Positions 36,181-47,239 of a stretch of DNA of 64,000 bases are shown piece by piece. A program made the position numbers and the translations under genes. Origin of the DNA: Dermatemys mawii (taxonomy: Eukaryota; Chordata; Testudines; Dermatemydidae); the NCBI GenBank assembly GCA_007922305.1, contig ML677326.1:54926785-54990784 (forward strand), given 5' to 3'. Each line of letters starts with the position of its first letter. The stretch's first letter is position 1. The notes beneath the pieces were generated by a model. The model worked only from the letters and a program-made list of their open reading frames with translations. It did not search any database and was not told the DNA's origin.

Positions 36181-36945
36181 TGTGACCAAGTTCTGAGCCT
36201 GTGTTGGTGGGTCCCACATTTCTGGGCAGATTAAGTGGCCTCTGAAATTCAGTAAGGCCCCAGTGTGACCTCCCTTTCTCAATGTAGCAGCAAGAGACAC
36301 AGCCTATTGAGTTACTTTCATCACCGGCCTGTATGGGAGATACTCCACAGTCTCTGTTGCTTTGTAGAGCTCAGGGGGTGCAGTTTGGCCTCCTGACTGG
36401 ACTGAGTCTTGCTTCCCCTCTCAAAGGGATCTCTGTAGAGTATTTAGAGGGAGGCGGGAGAGAACCCAGGCCCACCCTCTACTCCAGGTTCCGGCCTAGG
36501 GACCCTAATGATAGCAGCTTTCCCTTCACCCCTGATGCTGCTTTGCTTTGCTGGGCCACTTCTCCATGGTCCCCTTTACCTAGCTTCACACTTATCTCAG
36601 GATACAGCAATGCTGCAGCTTCTCCAGCTCCTTTCACCTAGGCTCTCTCAAGGGAACTGGAAAGGAGAGCTTTTAAGCAGTGTGAATGAGACCTTGATTG
36701 GTTCCAGCTGACTCCATTAGCCTAATGGACTTACCTGACCCTTTACCAGTTAATTGGGATCAGGTGCTGGATTTAGCCTAACAACCTTAACTGGTTAATT
36801 GGCGTCAGGTGTCTTGGCCTGGAGTAGCCTCTGTTTGGCTATCCAGGGAACAGGGACCTGCTCATCCTGAGATTGATCCGCCTGCCCACTTCCTGGATCC
36901 CAATAGGACCTCTCTCTTATATCCTTCTGGTCTAACTCTGTCACA
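36181..36945 (-). mobile_element. Solo LTR, family A, with 4-bp target duplication
   Basis: The minus strand starts TGTGACAGAGTTAGACC and ends CTTGGTCACA. Both sides are flanked by GTAT (36177-36180 and 36946-36949), an exact 4-bp duplication typical of gammaretrovirus-like insertions. It shares several blocks with the LTR at 6412-7093. Confidence 0.8.
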
Positions 36946-37129
36946 GTATATAATATATTGCGATCGCAACTACATAGACAATCAAGTCAAATGTATTGAT
37001 CTAACTGTTTCTGTGACGGAGTTTGCTACTCACGGCTGGAGTATCTCCTTGTAATCATCTGGTTATTAGCTCTCAGCCAGTCTGACCTCCCTTCCTTTGG
37101 ATGCTTGCCCCATCTCTCTCTTTCTCTCT

Positions 37130-37335
37130 GGACACGGTTGCTCCCTCTTTGTAACTCAGGATCTGTATAATACAAAGTAGACACTGGAGACTCAGGATGG
37201 GACCCAAGGTTCAACAACCTGGGATTACAAATGAGCGCAGACAGTCAAGTCTTAAGATAATAAACCCAGAGTCTGTTAACTTGAGTTTTACCAACACTGG
37301 TCTTATGTTGCAATGTAAACATACCCACAGTGTCT
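37130..37335. mobile_element. MITE-like segment ending TTGCAATGTAAACATACCC
   Basis: The right edge GCAATGTAAACATACCC inverts to GGGTATGTTTACATTGC, similar to the Harbinger MITE ends elsewhere in the window. The left end is not resolved. It abuts or overlaps the end of the LINE sequence at 37211 and beyond. Confidence 0.4.
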
Positions 37336-38154
37336 GCACATTGGCTTCCCAGATAGAACCAACTAATTTGCTGATCAGGTTGATTCTTGTCTTTATTTTC
37401 AGCCAGGGTTTGGTAAGCTGTTCCATGAAAATCAAGGTGCACTCCAGTGCAACACCTAGATACACAGCACTGGGGTGTGATCCAGCCTGTGTCCATTCAA
37501 AAAGATGTCGAGGTGCTTATTGGCCTTTGTGTGATATAGATGGAGCAGCTGGACAATGTCTCTTTGATACTAGGTTTAAGTATCCATCGTTTATAGAAAG
37601 GGGACATGTCTTTCATGTCAGTATTCAGGACTTCTTCTAGGTGACTGAAATCCTGGTCCTGTACTGCCAGACAGATGTAATCTTCATAAATGAAACACCT
37701 GGCTGTGGTCTTGAGAAGGTCATTTTTGAAGAGGTAGAAAAGTGTTGATGTTAGAAATGAGCCCTGAGGTAGACCATTGCTTTGGGACCTACAGGAGCTG
37801 TTTCTTTGTCTAAGTAAACCTTGGAACCAGCGGCTATGACAGATATGGCAATTTCCTGCTTTATCCTTGGGAGCCCTTATTTAATTAAGTATAAGTATCT
37901 TTGGGGTCCATTGTATTAAATGAAAAGTTTATGTATTATTGTGGGCCAGAGTTGTATGTAATGTCTCTAGGTGGAGAGATGTGATTCAAAGGACAATAAT
38001 GAAAATGTGTCAGTCAAAAATGGACTTTTGGGACAATAAGTGTGAAGTTGATTTTCTGGGGCATATCTAGGGAGAGATAAATGCAAATTCCCCACCTCCA
38101 GTTATGCAGAAGTCTCACCTTTTCAAGCTATGCCCTGAAGAGTGAATCATTGTG

Positions 38155-38812
38155 TGTCATAACCATAAAAGTAGCCTAAAATTCCTCCTTACCTGTAAGG
38201 GGTTAAGAAGCTTGGATAACCTGACTGGCATCTGACCAAAGAAACCAATGGGGACAAAAGATGCTTTCAATCTGGGTGCAGGGAGAGGCTTTGTTTGGGG
38301 CTTTTTATATGTGTGTTTGTTTGCTTTTGGATTTTAGAGGAAACAGACATCAATCCATGTTCTCCAAATCATTCTGAACCAGTAAGACCAACCAGGCAAG
38401 GCGTGTTAGTTTATCTTTGTTTTTCCCACTTGTGGATCTCTTCTTTGCGAGAGGGAAGTTTATCCCTGTAATTTTAAAACTAAAGTTAGAGGGAATTCCT
38501 CTGTGTTATTTTTGAATCTTTTTGTGACTTTGTAAAGTTAACTTCCATCTGGATTTTGCAGAGGTGTTTCTCTTATCTTTTCTTTAAATGAAATCCTTCT
38601 TTTAAGAATCTGACTGATTTTTACATTGTTTAAAGATCCATGAGATGGATCTGAGCTCACCTATAACAAGTGGTGGGGGTTTATTCTCAAGTCTTTCCCA
38701 GGAAGGGGGTGAGGGTGTGGGGAGGATATTTTTTGGGAAAAAGGAACTCCAAGTGGTCCTTTCCCAGATTCTTTTTCTAAATCACTTGGTGGTGGCAGCG
38801 TAGGACTGATAC
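38155..38812 (+). mobile_element. Solo LTR inserted in the LINE (family D-related)
   Basis: Begins TGTCATAACCATAAAAGTAG and shares CCTTACCTGTAAGGGGTTAA, CTGGCATCTGACCAAAG and CCAATGGGGACAAAAGATGC-type blocks with 45808-46080. It has no internal retroviral region. The right end is approximate. Confidence 0.65.
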
Positions 38813-38984
38813 CTACCAGAGTCCAAGGATGGAGTTGGGCTGACCTCACGAAAGCATTGCAGCATATCTATAGGTTCTATTGTTGTTTGTAATATGGTGT
38901 TTTTTTCTGTAATGCTTGTACTTCAAGAATACAGGGACTTGTGTAGAAAGAGCTATGGTAAATACATTGATCATAGCCCTTGGA

Positions 38985-39560
38985 GAGAAAGCAAAGCTGT
39001 CTCTCACTGCCAGAGCTCTCCTCACTGCCAGAGTCTTTCCCTGTTGTGGAGAAAGGCTCCAGCAATGAGGAGCTGCCGTAACCTTTGACTGTTGCTGGAG
39101 CCTCTCTCTTCAGCAGGGAATGGCTCCAATTGCGAGGAGCTGACAGAGCCTTTCCCCACTGTCAGAATCTTTAATTGTGACGAGGAAAGGCACTAGTGAG
39201 GGGAGGCGGTGTGAAAGGTGAAGTTTCCTCGTATGCCTCCTGCCTGCCAGAGCCTTTTCCGCTGAGGAAGTCTTTTCTAGCAACAGTGAAAGGTTCCAGC
39301 AGCAGGGAAGCAGTGGGACACTACACTGCTAAAAATAGCAGTGTAGACAGGAAGGCATAGTTTGGGTAAGTAGAGAGCATGTGGGTAAGTACTCACGTAC
39401 ATACCTATGCCCTTCAAGCATGCCTTAACTCTACTTGCCTAAGCCCTGCCTCACCATTTACACTGCTGTTTATACTAGTACTGGGGTTATGCGGGTATGT
39501 ACTGTACATGCCGCCAAAAGAAACATGCAGCTCAGTGTGGCTTGCTGGAGATATCTGTGT
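38985..39560. mobile_element. Foldback/MITE element with repeated CTGCCAGAGxCTTTCCC and inverse units
   Basis: The left part repeats CTGCCAGAG(C/T)CT and its complement-like AAAGGCTCCAGCA many times in both orientations (about 38985-39305). The middle has a perfect hairpin CTACACTGCT-AAAAAT-AGCAGTGTAG at 39321-39346. The right part has GTACTCACGTACATACC and related inverted words with TTTACACTGCTGTTTATACTAG. A composite foldback transposon is the best explanation. Confidence 0.55.
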
Positions 39561-40087
39561 AGACAGGGATCTGTGCATCCTTTAAAGAACCCAGTCAAGA
39601 GTGAGTGAGAAAAGGTTCTCTCCCCAAGAGAAGTGATAGCTGGCAGCCAGAAAGCTTTAAGCATGTGTCCTCGATGGACCACATAAAGAAAAACAGATGC
39701 CGTTACCTTGAAACTGTGACAGTGGTTTCTCAGTAACATCTGCACAGCCAGGACAACCCACTTTGGTAAGATGTGTGTGTAGGTCTGTATGCCAGATTGT
39801 GTTATATGCAGCAGTAAGACCTAGAAACATTGCACCTGTCTTCTGCATGGGCATGGAAGCCATTCTTGATGTAGATGCTGAGTGCCAGCAGTTGGTGAGA
39901 CTTACTGTGGTTTGGCTCAAATCTGCTTGATCTACACTCGGACATCACCAGCGGTGGGGCAATTCTTTGAAGGATAAGCTTTCAAGTAACATACACTCAA
40001 CTTAGCAAAGAGATGGAGAGGTAAATTATTGCAAGTTGGTGGTTTTTCTCCGGTTTTGGCAGGGCTATTACTTTGGCTCTGCACAAG

Positions 40088-40140
40088 ATCTTAGGTATGA
40101 GATGATCTAGTGGCCCCTTCAGGCCTTAGAGTCATGGAGT
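40088..40140 (+). mobile_element. CR1-type LINE 3'-end fragment
   Basis: GAGATGATCTAGTGGCCCC followed by TTCAGGCCTTAGAGTCATGG matches the end of a CR1 subfamily. It is embedded within the LINE interval 37211-41215, so probably inserted into it. Confidence 0.6.
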
Positions 40141-41370
40141 TTATTTTATTCCCCTGGATGACTCTAGAAGAAAGATGATTAGCCTTTGTCTGCTAGTTAT
40201 TCCAAGGTGCATCAGGAATTCCGGAGAGATGTTATCAAGTTCATAGGCTTTATCTGTTTTCAGTGTTCAGACTGACCTTTCTATTTCATCTGTGGTGAAA
40301 GGCTGGAAGTCTTTTGTTTCAGGTATGCACTCTTTATATTGCTGCCATTTCTTCTTCACTTATCCTTCAAACTTTTTGTCCTTGTCTGCCTTTACGACAT
40401 TTATTAGGTGGGTAGCAACATTGTTTGGAGAAAATGGTGCTGTGGTGGAGGCTTTTGAGCAGCACAGAGTTTTCTGATTATGTCCAGGCATTGCGGCTGG
40501 ATCTTTACGCCTTTATTTCCACTGTGGCCTGCTCTCATCTTTCTCTTCTAAAAGCATTAAAGCTGTCAAAAAGATATGTGGCAATGTCTGGATCACCACT
40601 CTCTTAATATTGCTATAGCAGTTCTGCACACTACTCATCTAGGCAAGTAATATAGGTCTTATAATAACCTTTTGGAATTGACTTAGTGGCAGCTTCATAA
40701 ATAGCTATTGTGAATTGTATGTAAGCTTCTTCCACAGGATGTGTGGGATACAGGGATGTAGTGGTTGGTGAATTGTGCAAAACTGAATCAGTTTGCTGTC
40801 TGATAGTTCCAGTGAGAGTTTTATTACTGCTCGCAATAGGTATAGTTACTCCAACTTCAGTAAGGATTGGACAATGTTGACTATGTGGGATGTTTTTCAG
40901 TTTGCTGTTTGTAGCTTGAAGTAGATGATTGCCTTTGTGGTGATCCAGGTGAGGTCAGGGGAGCATCACAGAGGTCTGAGTTAGATGGGACTGGTTCCGT
41001 GTCAGCAAGGTATACTCTAACATATGCAGAGAGTAACTCACAACTCACCTTTTGATAAGACAGCTGGCAGAAAAGGAGTTAACATGTGTTTCCTGAAGGC
41101 AGATTATATCCATGTTGTTATCTTTGGAGGCTATGAACTGAAGAATGGAGTATCTAGCAGCTGGGAAACCTTCAATGTTTAGTTGAAGTATTTTCAGGAA
41201 TGGGCCAATGTCCAAGATTTCTTGATCATGGTTAAGATTACTGAGATCACTTGAAAGTCCATGCTGACTAGGATCTGAAAGATCTGGCCTGCTTGTTGCA
41301 GCTTCGGCATATATGATAGGAATGCAGCTGCTTTATACCCCACACGCAACTGATAGGATATGAAGTATAT

Positions 41371-41447
41371 ATCAGGGGTAAAATCCTGACCCATTGAAGT
41401 AATGAGAGTTTTGCTACTGACCATAATGGAGTCAGGATTTCACTCCA
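41371..41447. repeat. Short foldback repeat (AAATCCTGAC ... GTCAGGATTT)
   Basis: Exact 10-bp inverted arms AAATCCTGAC (41381-41390) and GTCAGGATTT (41431-41440), with further partial pairing of CCATTGAAGT and ATAATGGA. One of several related short palindromic repeats in the window. Confidence 0.65.
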
Positions 41448-41449
41448 AG

Positions 41450-43130
41450 TTTTACTGGGATGGATTACATCAGAGACGATACATAACTGTTGATAGTAGA
41501 TGGGTCCCACAATTTAAAGGTTCTGGTGGAATGCAGTGGGGTTCAAGGCAGGGCATATAATCCCTGCAGTAATCTGCGGGAGCACATGACCCTTGGTGTC
41601 CCCTCCCCACATATTGCATCTGGATTCCATTAGGTATTCCCAAATTATTAAATTGTTTCTGTTCTTTTTATAAACAGAACTGGCATACAGGATAAAATGT
41701 TTAAATAAAATATAGGCCAGAAGATTTCCAAATATAAAAGGGACAGTCACCTAACTCCTGTTGAAAATCAATGGGCCTAAATCCCATCTGTGCTTTTGAA
41801 AATCTACCCCATAGTTTTCTCTGTTCACTTACTAGAATTATGTATATATTCTATTTTGGGGAATAAGTTGACCTGCTCTGTTCTGTGATGTGCCTGAATC
41901 AATGAGCAAGTTCCACAGGTGCTATGAAACAGTGGATACACAAAAGGTTAGCGGAGATGCAAAAAATGAAATCTTGTTCCCAAATCAAAAGTGACCAAGC
42001 ATGTTTTAGAATGGGATCGAACTAGGAAAATAATATTAATAATCAATTACCACAGTCCATACATGTACTTGAAATCATAACACTAAAAGCAGCATAAATA
42101 GGAAATGCTCTGAGTGGTACTATGTCTCCACATAGTAACTCTCTAGATTGTGTCCAAAAACATAGCAATATATTGCAACAAACTCTTTTTCAATCTTTGA
42201 TTTATGAACTCAGTCCTGTAATGTACTGTACATACACATGACTGTTTGACACAGAAGTATTCTGTTTAAAGACATGCCACATTTTATAACCTATGAGGAA
42301 CAAGAAATACCTGTTTTTAATACTTACTAATAACCTATTAAAATAACAAAAACAACAGTATGGGCATTTTTGTAGCTAATGGGCTTATCATTTTTCCACC
42401 CCACTCTTAAGTTTCAAAACTTTGTCCTTGAAATCTCAAGTTTTCATACATTAAAGATTTTTGTTGCGTTTAATACAATACAATTGTCAGGAAAACTTTT
42501 AAATAGCTTCAGCTAATAGCTTGTTGAATTTCATAATACAGTATTGTAAATAGGATGCAAATTGTTTTACGTAATACTTATATTTTCCTCACGTGACTAC
42601 AGTGACAGGACATTCTATGAATAAATGTTCAACACCTGCATATTAAAAATTAATACACTGTCAAAAGCCAGGAGGAGTGACTAAAAGAAAGACCAACCAC
42701 ACTGTATGTTAACAAGAGTTTTGCCTGAGTAAGTGGAGAGGGATTTTTTGATCTGCACGATTTTCCCTCACTGATTTGTTTCATAAGTAAATTACTGTAT
42801 TATCATTCATATCATAGTTTCTTTGGAAATCTTCATTCGGTGACCATCATCAATCTTTCAAGAGCTGAACAATTCTTGTGACAATTAATTTTTGCCTTTG
42901 ATAAGCCAGCCTTCACAGCGAACTGTTTATAGCTCCCATGACTGTTAAATCACTTAGTTCTCCAAGAGCCCTAAGAATTGAATATACACAACTGCTCACT
43001 ACTATTTATCTGTAGTTTCAAGCTCAAAAATGCAAGTATTTTTGGCACATGAAACATTGACCAGTATCTTTTCTGGTTATTTTTTAAATAAGTTTTCAAC
43101 ACTTTTTATTTGTACCCATTCAGACTTAGG
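41450..43130. other. Intergenic, no gene recognised
   Basis: AT-rich, no repeats or coding signature recognised. Confidence 0.5.
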
Positions 43131-43134
43131 TGTT

Positions 43135-43215
43135 TTGGGCTCGGCTGGTGTAAATCGAGTCACTCCAATAAAGCCAAAGGAGCTATATTGATTGATACCA
43201 AAATCCGGCTCTCTT
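43135..43215. repeat. Short foldback repeat of the GGTGTAAATC / CCAATAAAG type
   Basis: GGCTGGTGTAAATCGAGTCA, TCCAATAAAGCCAAAGGAGC and the closing ATCCGGCTC form a decayed palindrome related to an amniote repeat centred on TTGACTTCAATGG. It accounts for most of the 67-aa minus-strand frame there. Confidence 0.5.
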
Positions 43216-43541
43216 ACATTACTGTCAGTTTTACCAGCTTTCACTCCAACTAATCTCCCAGCTGCCTTAACCACTTCCACATCCTACTGTACCCCCCTGA
43301 ATCACTTTCAATTACCTCCTTCTTAATACATAACCCCCAGTAATTCTTTCCTTCCAAAGCCTTCTAAATCCTTCTAGTATTTTTTTTAAAAAACTTAACT
43401 AATTGTTAGAAGCATTTGTAGCTCTTTGAAATCATATTTCCGAATGTATTGTGGTATGTTGACTCTGATGGCTAGAGTTTCTAAGCAGCTTTCAAAATAA
43501 TGAGATTTGTGTACAAGGCTCCCATGGACTGCTTTGAAGAT

Positions 43542-43973
43542 TTACTCTTTATAGTTAAAGATTTTAAAGAATCGGTTTCTTTGTGATGTTCTCTTGTAAA
43601 CAATGTGCCAAAGCATGCAGTCTCTACAGTGAAGATTTCCCCCAAGATATTCCACTTTTTTCATATATGCTGTACTTTTACAACAGTTCTGCTTTTTAAC
43701 ATAAGTATATAGTGCCTTTTCATCTGATATACTTTGTAGTTTTGATGCCAGACTTGCCTGAAGCCTGATTTCAGTCTTGTTGTATACACATTCCAGACAG
43801 GAGTCTGATTCTGCTTTCTCTGCACACCCAAAGTCTCCAATATCTTTTATAAGAATTTGGGCTATTTGGGCTAGGAATATGTGAGCTATATGATGTATTT
43901 CACATTGGCACACACTTGGATGGTGCAAGTTTTTATTGTTTAACACTGGGAACGAATGTTGGGGTAATTGCAC
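43542..43973 (-). CDS. Unrecognised 143-aa open reading frame (doubtful)
   Basis: Begins MQLPQHSFPVLNNKN and ends FFKIFNYKE. It is cysteine-rich in the second half (for example KKQNCCKS and HCRDCMLWH), with no signal peptide or membrane segment. I recognise no family. One of the longest frames in the window outside GC-rich or repeat sequence, but a frame of this size can occur by chance in 64 kb read in six frames. No promoter, splice signals or neighbours support it. It may be a remnant of an old mobile element. Confidence 0.12.
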   Translation of the reverse strand: MQLPQHSFPVLNNKNLHHPSVCQCEIHHIAHIFLAQIAQILIKDIGDFGCAEKAESDSCLECVYNKTEIRLQASLASKLQSISDEKALYTYVKKQNCCKSTAYMKKVEYLGGNLHCRDCMLWHIVYKRTSQRNRFFKIFNYKE

Positions 43974-43984
43974 TATGATATTTT

Positions 43985-44170
43985 ACATTTATAGTACATC
44001 TTTCATTTGCTGATCTCAAGGTGTTTTCCAAAGATTAAGCATCACTCCCATTTTAAAGATGGGGGAAAACTGAAGCACAGAGGTGTTAACTGATTTGTCC
44101 AAAGACAGAGCAAGTCAGTGGAGGAGTTGGGAACAGAATCTATTTTCCAGACCCCCTGATGCGGACACTA
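43985..44170 (-). repeat. CORE-SINE (MIR-like)
   Basis: The plus strand reads CTGATCTCAAGGTGTTTTCC, CCCATTTTAAAGATGGGGG, CTGAAGCACAGAGGTGTTAA, and then GCAAGTCAGTGG, the reverse complement of the MIR/CORE-SINE body. Confidence 0.75.
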
Positions 44171-44334
44171 GACTTGCTCACTCAACTGAAAGTTGCATAG
44201 TAAAGTTGAATGTCATGCCTCTCATGAGTCACATGATTTTTATGTTTGATTTATTTTATAGAATATGTCCATGACTTTTGACATAGTGAGATTTTCAGAT
44301 GATGATGAGCAAGAACAAACTGTAATAGTACAAA

Positions 44335-44470
44335 ATTTGGGCCACATTCTGCCACTATTACTCCAGTTCATAAATATCTTGCGTTATAAAACAGTCCCGC
44401 TGACTTCAATAAACTACTTGTGAAATATGGTACTGCACAGAGTAAGAATGGCAGAAATCTGCCTCTTTCA
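44335..44470. repeat. Short foldback repeat (GGGCCACATTCTGCC ... GGCAGAAATCTGCC)
   Basis: Inverted ends around a GCTGACTTCAATAAAC centre; same general type as 41371-41447. Confidence 0.5.
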
Positions 44471-45807
44471 GAGAACAGCCAATAAGACTAAATGAATGTC
44501 TAATAGGGCCTGATTATGCAATGTACTGAGCATCTCCTGAGATATGCTTAGCACTAGAGCTAACATTAAACATCAATAGACATTGAAGAGGCCAAGCATT
44601 TCATACGGGCATTTGATGGGTTACGGATTAGATCCTAGAGAGCAAAAGATCAACAGTAACAGTGCAGGGACACACGGTAAGAATGATAGAATCTAGACAC
44701 AAACACTACAGTAATAGAGCTGTACAGGACCAGGGGGAAAAGCTATCAGAAAGACATCTTTAATAAACACTTTTAGATGGAAAAGTGACCATCTACTATA
44801 TATGGCTACACACAGAGAATTACAGTATTGGTAAGAGACAGTAGCTAGGTACCCAAGAGCTAACAATGTGGAAACAAATCATTTAGGGGAAAAAATACAT
44901 ATAGAGGCCTAATTCTGTGGTTTGGTACCCACAAGATCCGTATGTGACATTTCAGAATTTCTGCCCAAACATGACACTTCCAAATATTTGATATGACAAA
45001 TTAATACCCCTCACAATTAATTGTCTGCATTGTACTAGATCAAGTAGTTTGCACTTGAATTTTTGTGTTTGGCTAATATTATCTTGCTAAATTTTGTTTG
45101 CTTTATTAATTTTTCACCTTTTTATCCATGCTTTAGCAAGGCTGTTTGTTCAGCCTTGAAGTCACACTGGCTTATTATGGCAAAAAAGGTTTGTTATTTC
45201 TGCTGATTCTGCCAGTTACTTGAATGGATTTAACTAAGAAATGACAACTCCACCATCCGTGCACCAGCAAACTACTGCAGGCAAGACTTGAAACTTAAAT
45301 CCCCATAGCAAATCAGAAAGGCACCTCTTTATTTGTTCCATGACTTTGGCTCTTGTTCTTTTTTTGAAAATGCTGGTGGGTGTAACAGGACCACCTGTCC
45401 CTTTAAGAGGCAGGAGGCTTTGAGCCCTATTTTGAGGAAGAGCCCCTTAAAGAACAAGTGTCTCAAGCCAGACCCAGTGAGGAAGGGATCAGGTGAGACA
45501 CGCCTGATTTCTATAAAGACTAAAAGAGTTCACACAAAGTGGAGAGTTACAGGAAGAAGGTTAAAGCCTATGGAAGGATTGCTGCCAGAAAGGCATGCAT
45601 GAGCTGCAGAGAGCAGAAAACCCAAGCAAGGCCAGTTCTGAGGGCAAGGGTTTGCCTTTGGTCACTGTGCTGTGCTGCTTTTTTTTTCCTGTTCCCCACC
45701 TGCAAGTAGCATTGTCCATCCTAGATGGCAAAACTGGCTAGAGCTGCTCAAACAGGCCGTGGGGAAAGAAGGGAAGCAAGGGATGAATGATGCGCTGAAT
45801 TTGTGTT
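44471..45807. other. Intergenic; possible LTR-like segment 45340-45700
   Basis: The segment 45340-45700 is purine-rich and ends in a T-run. An 89-aa open frame there has no recognisable domain. It may derive from an LTR, but no termini were found. Confidence 0.35.
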
Positions 45808-46080
45808 TGTCATAAATATAAAGGGAAGGGTAACAACCCTGATGAGTACAGTAACATAAAATCCCTCTTGGCCAGAGGTACAGAATCCCCTTACCTGTAA
45901 GGGGTTAATCAATTCAATTAACTTAGTTGGCACCTGAACAGAAGGACCAATGGGAAAAGAAGATACTTTCAAATCTGTTGCGGAGGGAGGTTTAATTTGT
46001 GCTCTCTTAGTTTGATCCCTCTTTGGATGGAGAGAGAAATAATCAGAGAGAGCTAATCAAGGTGTATGTCCAAGTAATTT
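45808..46080 (+). mobile_element. LTR fragment, family D (5' part)
   Basis: Starts TGTCATAAATATAAAGGGAA and continues with CTTACCTGTAAGGGGTTAAT and TTGGCACCTGAACAG, matching the start of the LTR at 38155. It is truncated on the right, next to the palindromic element. Confidence 0.65.
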
Positions 46081-46184
46081 GCATGCAGCCAATTACTTTC
46101 CTCTGCAATTTCAAATCTAAAACTGTACAATTCTGTCTGGCAGTTTTAATGTGAAATTGTCAATCCTCTTACAGCTAGGTTTCT

Positions 46185-47235
46185 GAAGGGGACTTAGGTG
46201 CTTCATAAAACCACAGCACAGCTGCTACCTATCCCTTTAGGTGCCTAAAGTCCTCATTACTTTGTGCTGGTGAGTACATGCACAGCCACTTAAGTCCTGA
46301 CCCCACTGGACAGCTTGCCCCCTAACTTAAACCTGCGTCCTGGTGGAATTCATAAATGAGGCATCCCCCCAGCTATCTCACCAATGGGGCCTGATGCAGA
46401 AGATGTGCTCAAAGGCTGCCTAAAAGCCCACCTACCACATAGGGTCCTGTGTGTGTGAAACAAAGTTGCGGACATGGTGAACCTCTTGTACACTATAGCT
46501 CAATGATAGTCACCCAGGTTCAAATCCTGATTCTATCTGACTGGGAGCAGAGATTTGAACTGGGGCTCTCCCAGGTGAGTGTGCTAAGCCCTGTGTTACT
46601 GGGCATTCTGGGGTAGGTCACGTTCAGTCTCTCCTGTTGAATATGTTCCACTCTGTATGAAATACTTAAATATTTATTGGAACAGGGTCGGGAACCTGTG
46701 CACTAGACTACAGAGTCTGGCTCAATGAATATTTAAGTATTCTTACACAGTGGAACAGTTTCAACAGGACTGATAGAGAGCCCCACCTAGAATAACTGCT
46801 AGCCCAGTGTCTGGGGCTGACTTTTGCAAGTCGGGAGACAGATTCAAGTGCCTGCTCTGAATCAGGTAGAGCAAGAATTTAAATCCAGGTTTTCCACATC
46901 CTGGGTGAGCGTTCTAACCATTGGGATGGAAGGAGATGCACCTCTTCCTTCTTTGAAACTTTTCTTGAGAAGGGACTGATCTGTTTTAGGTACCTGGTTC
47001 TAAGTGAGGTTCACAGTTGTGAATCCTGAGCAGACAGGCCCAGAATTAGGCATCTAACTCCCTTTGATGGGCAGGGCTTAGGCTACACCCCTCTCCCAGT
47101 CATTGTTTACTGGCTGTCTTCGGCAGCTCCCTGCTCAGTGCGATTGCTTCTGTGAATCTATTTTTTTAGGTGCCTAACTCTCACCAGGCATTTTATAGAG
47201 AACTTGGGTGCCTAATTTGGGGTTGTGCTTTCCAT
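46185..47235. mobile_element. About 1-kb near-palindromic foldback element with tRNA-like boxes
   Basis: Sequence pairs with its own reverse complement about a centre near 46701. Matched pairs: 46629-46680 with 46722-46773 (strong, about 50 bp), 46541-46575 with about 46830-46865, 46500-46540 with about 46855-46915, and the outer GGTGCCTAA words near 46240 and 47169. Arms contain B-box-like GGTTCAAATCC in one arm and AATTTAAATCC in the other. It encodes nothing. A foldback-type transposon or an inverted pair of tRNA-derived SINEs are the two explanations. Confidence 0.6.
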
Positions 47236-47239
47236 GATT

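Larger units (their letters stand above)
37211..41215 (-). mobile_element. Old non-LTR retrotransposon (jockey-superfamily-like), endonuclease + RT, interrupted
   Basis: Minus-strand pieces in the correct order. An APE-type endonuclease start lies near 41195-41060, with LKILQLNIEGF and IICLQETHV. An RT palm segment GLTAAYNTIWHTDL follows at about 39800-39845, then a catalytic-box region at about 37695-37640 reading FIYEDYICLAVQDQDF (the usual A-D-D box is mutated). A downstream thumb-like stretch (YLGVALE ... NLISKLVGS) runs at about 37455-37340. Normally the two RT motifs are about 100 codons apart; here they are about 2.1 kb apart because an LTR and a foldback element lie between. The family resembles jockey-like LINEs rather than CR1. 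Dead copy with many stops. Confidence 0.75.

Noticed and set aside
37197..37640. 147-aa plus-strand frame
   Set aside because: It is antisense to the LINE reverse transcriptase remnant, whose minus-strand translation is meaningful, and runs into a MITE-like end.
46500..46575. Possible tRNA gene because of GGTTCAAATCC-like boxes
   Set aside because: No cloverleaf with a 7-bp acceptor stem can be drawn; the boxes lie in both arms of a foldback repeat, so it is SINE- or transposon-derived.
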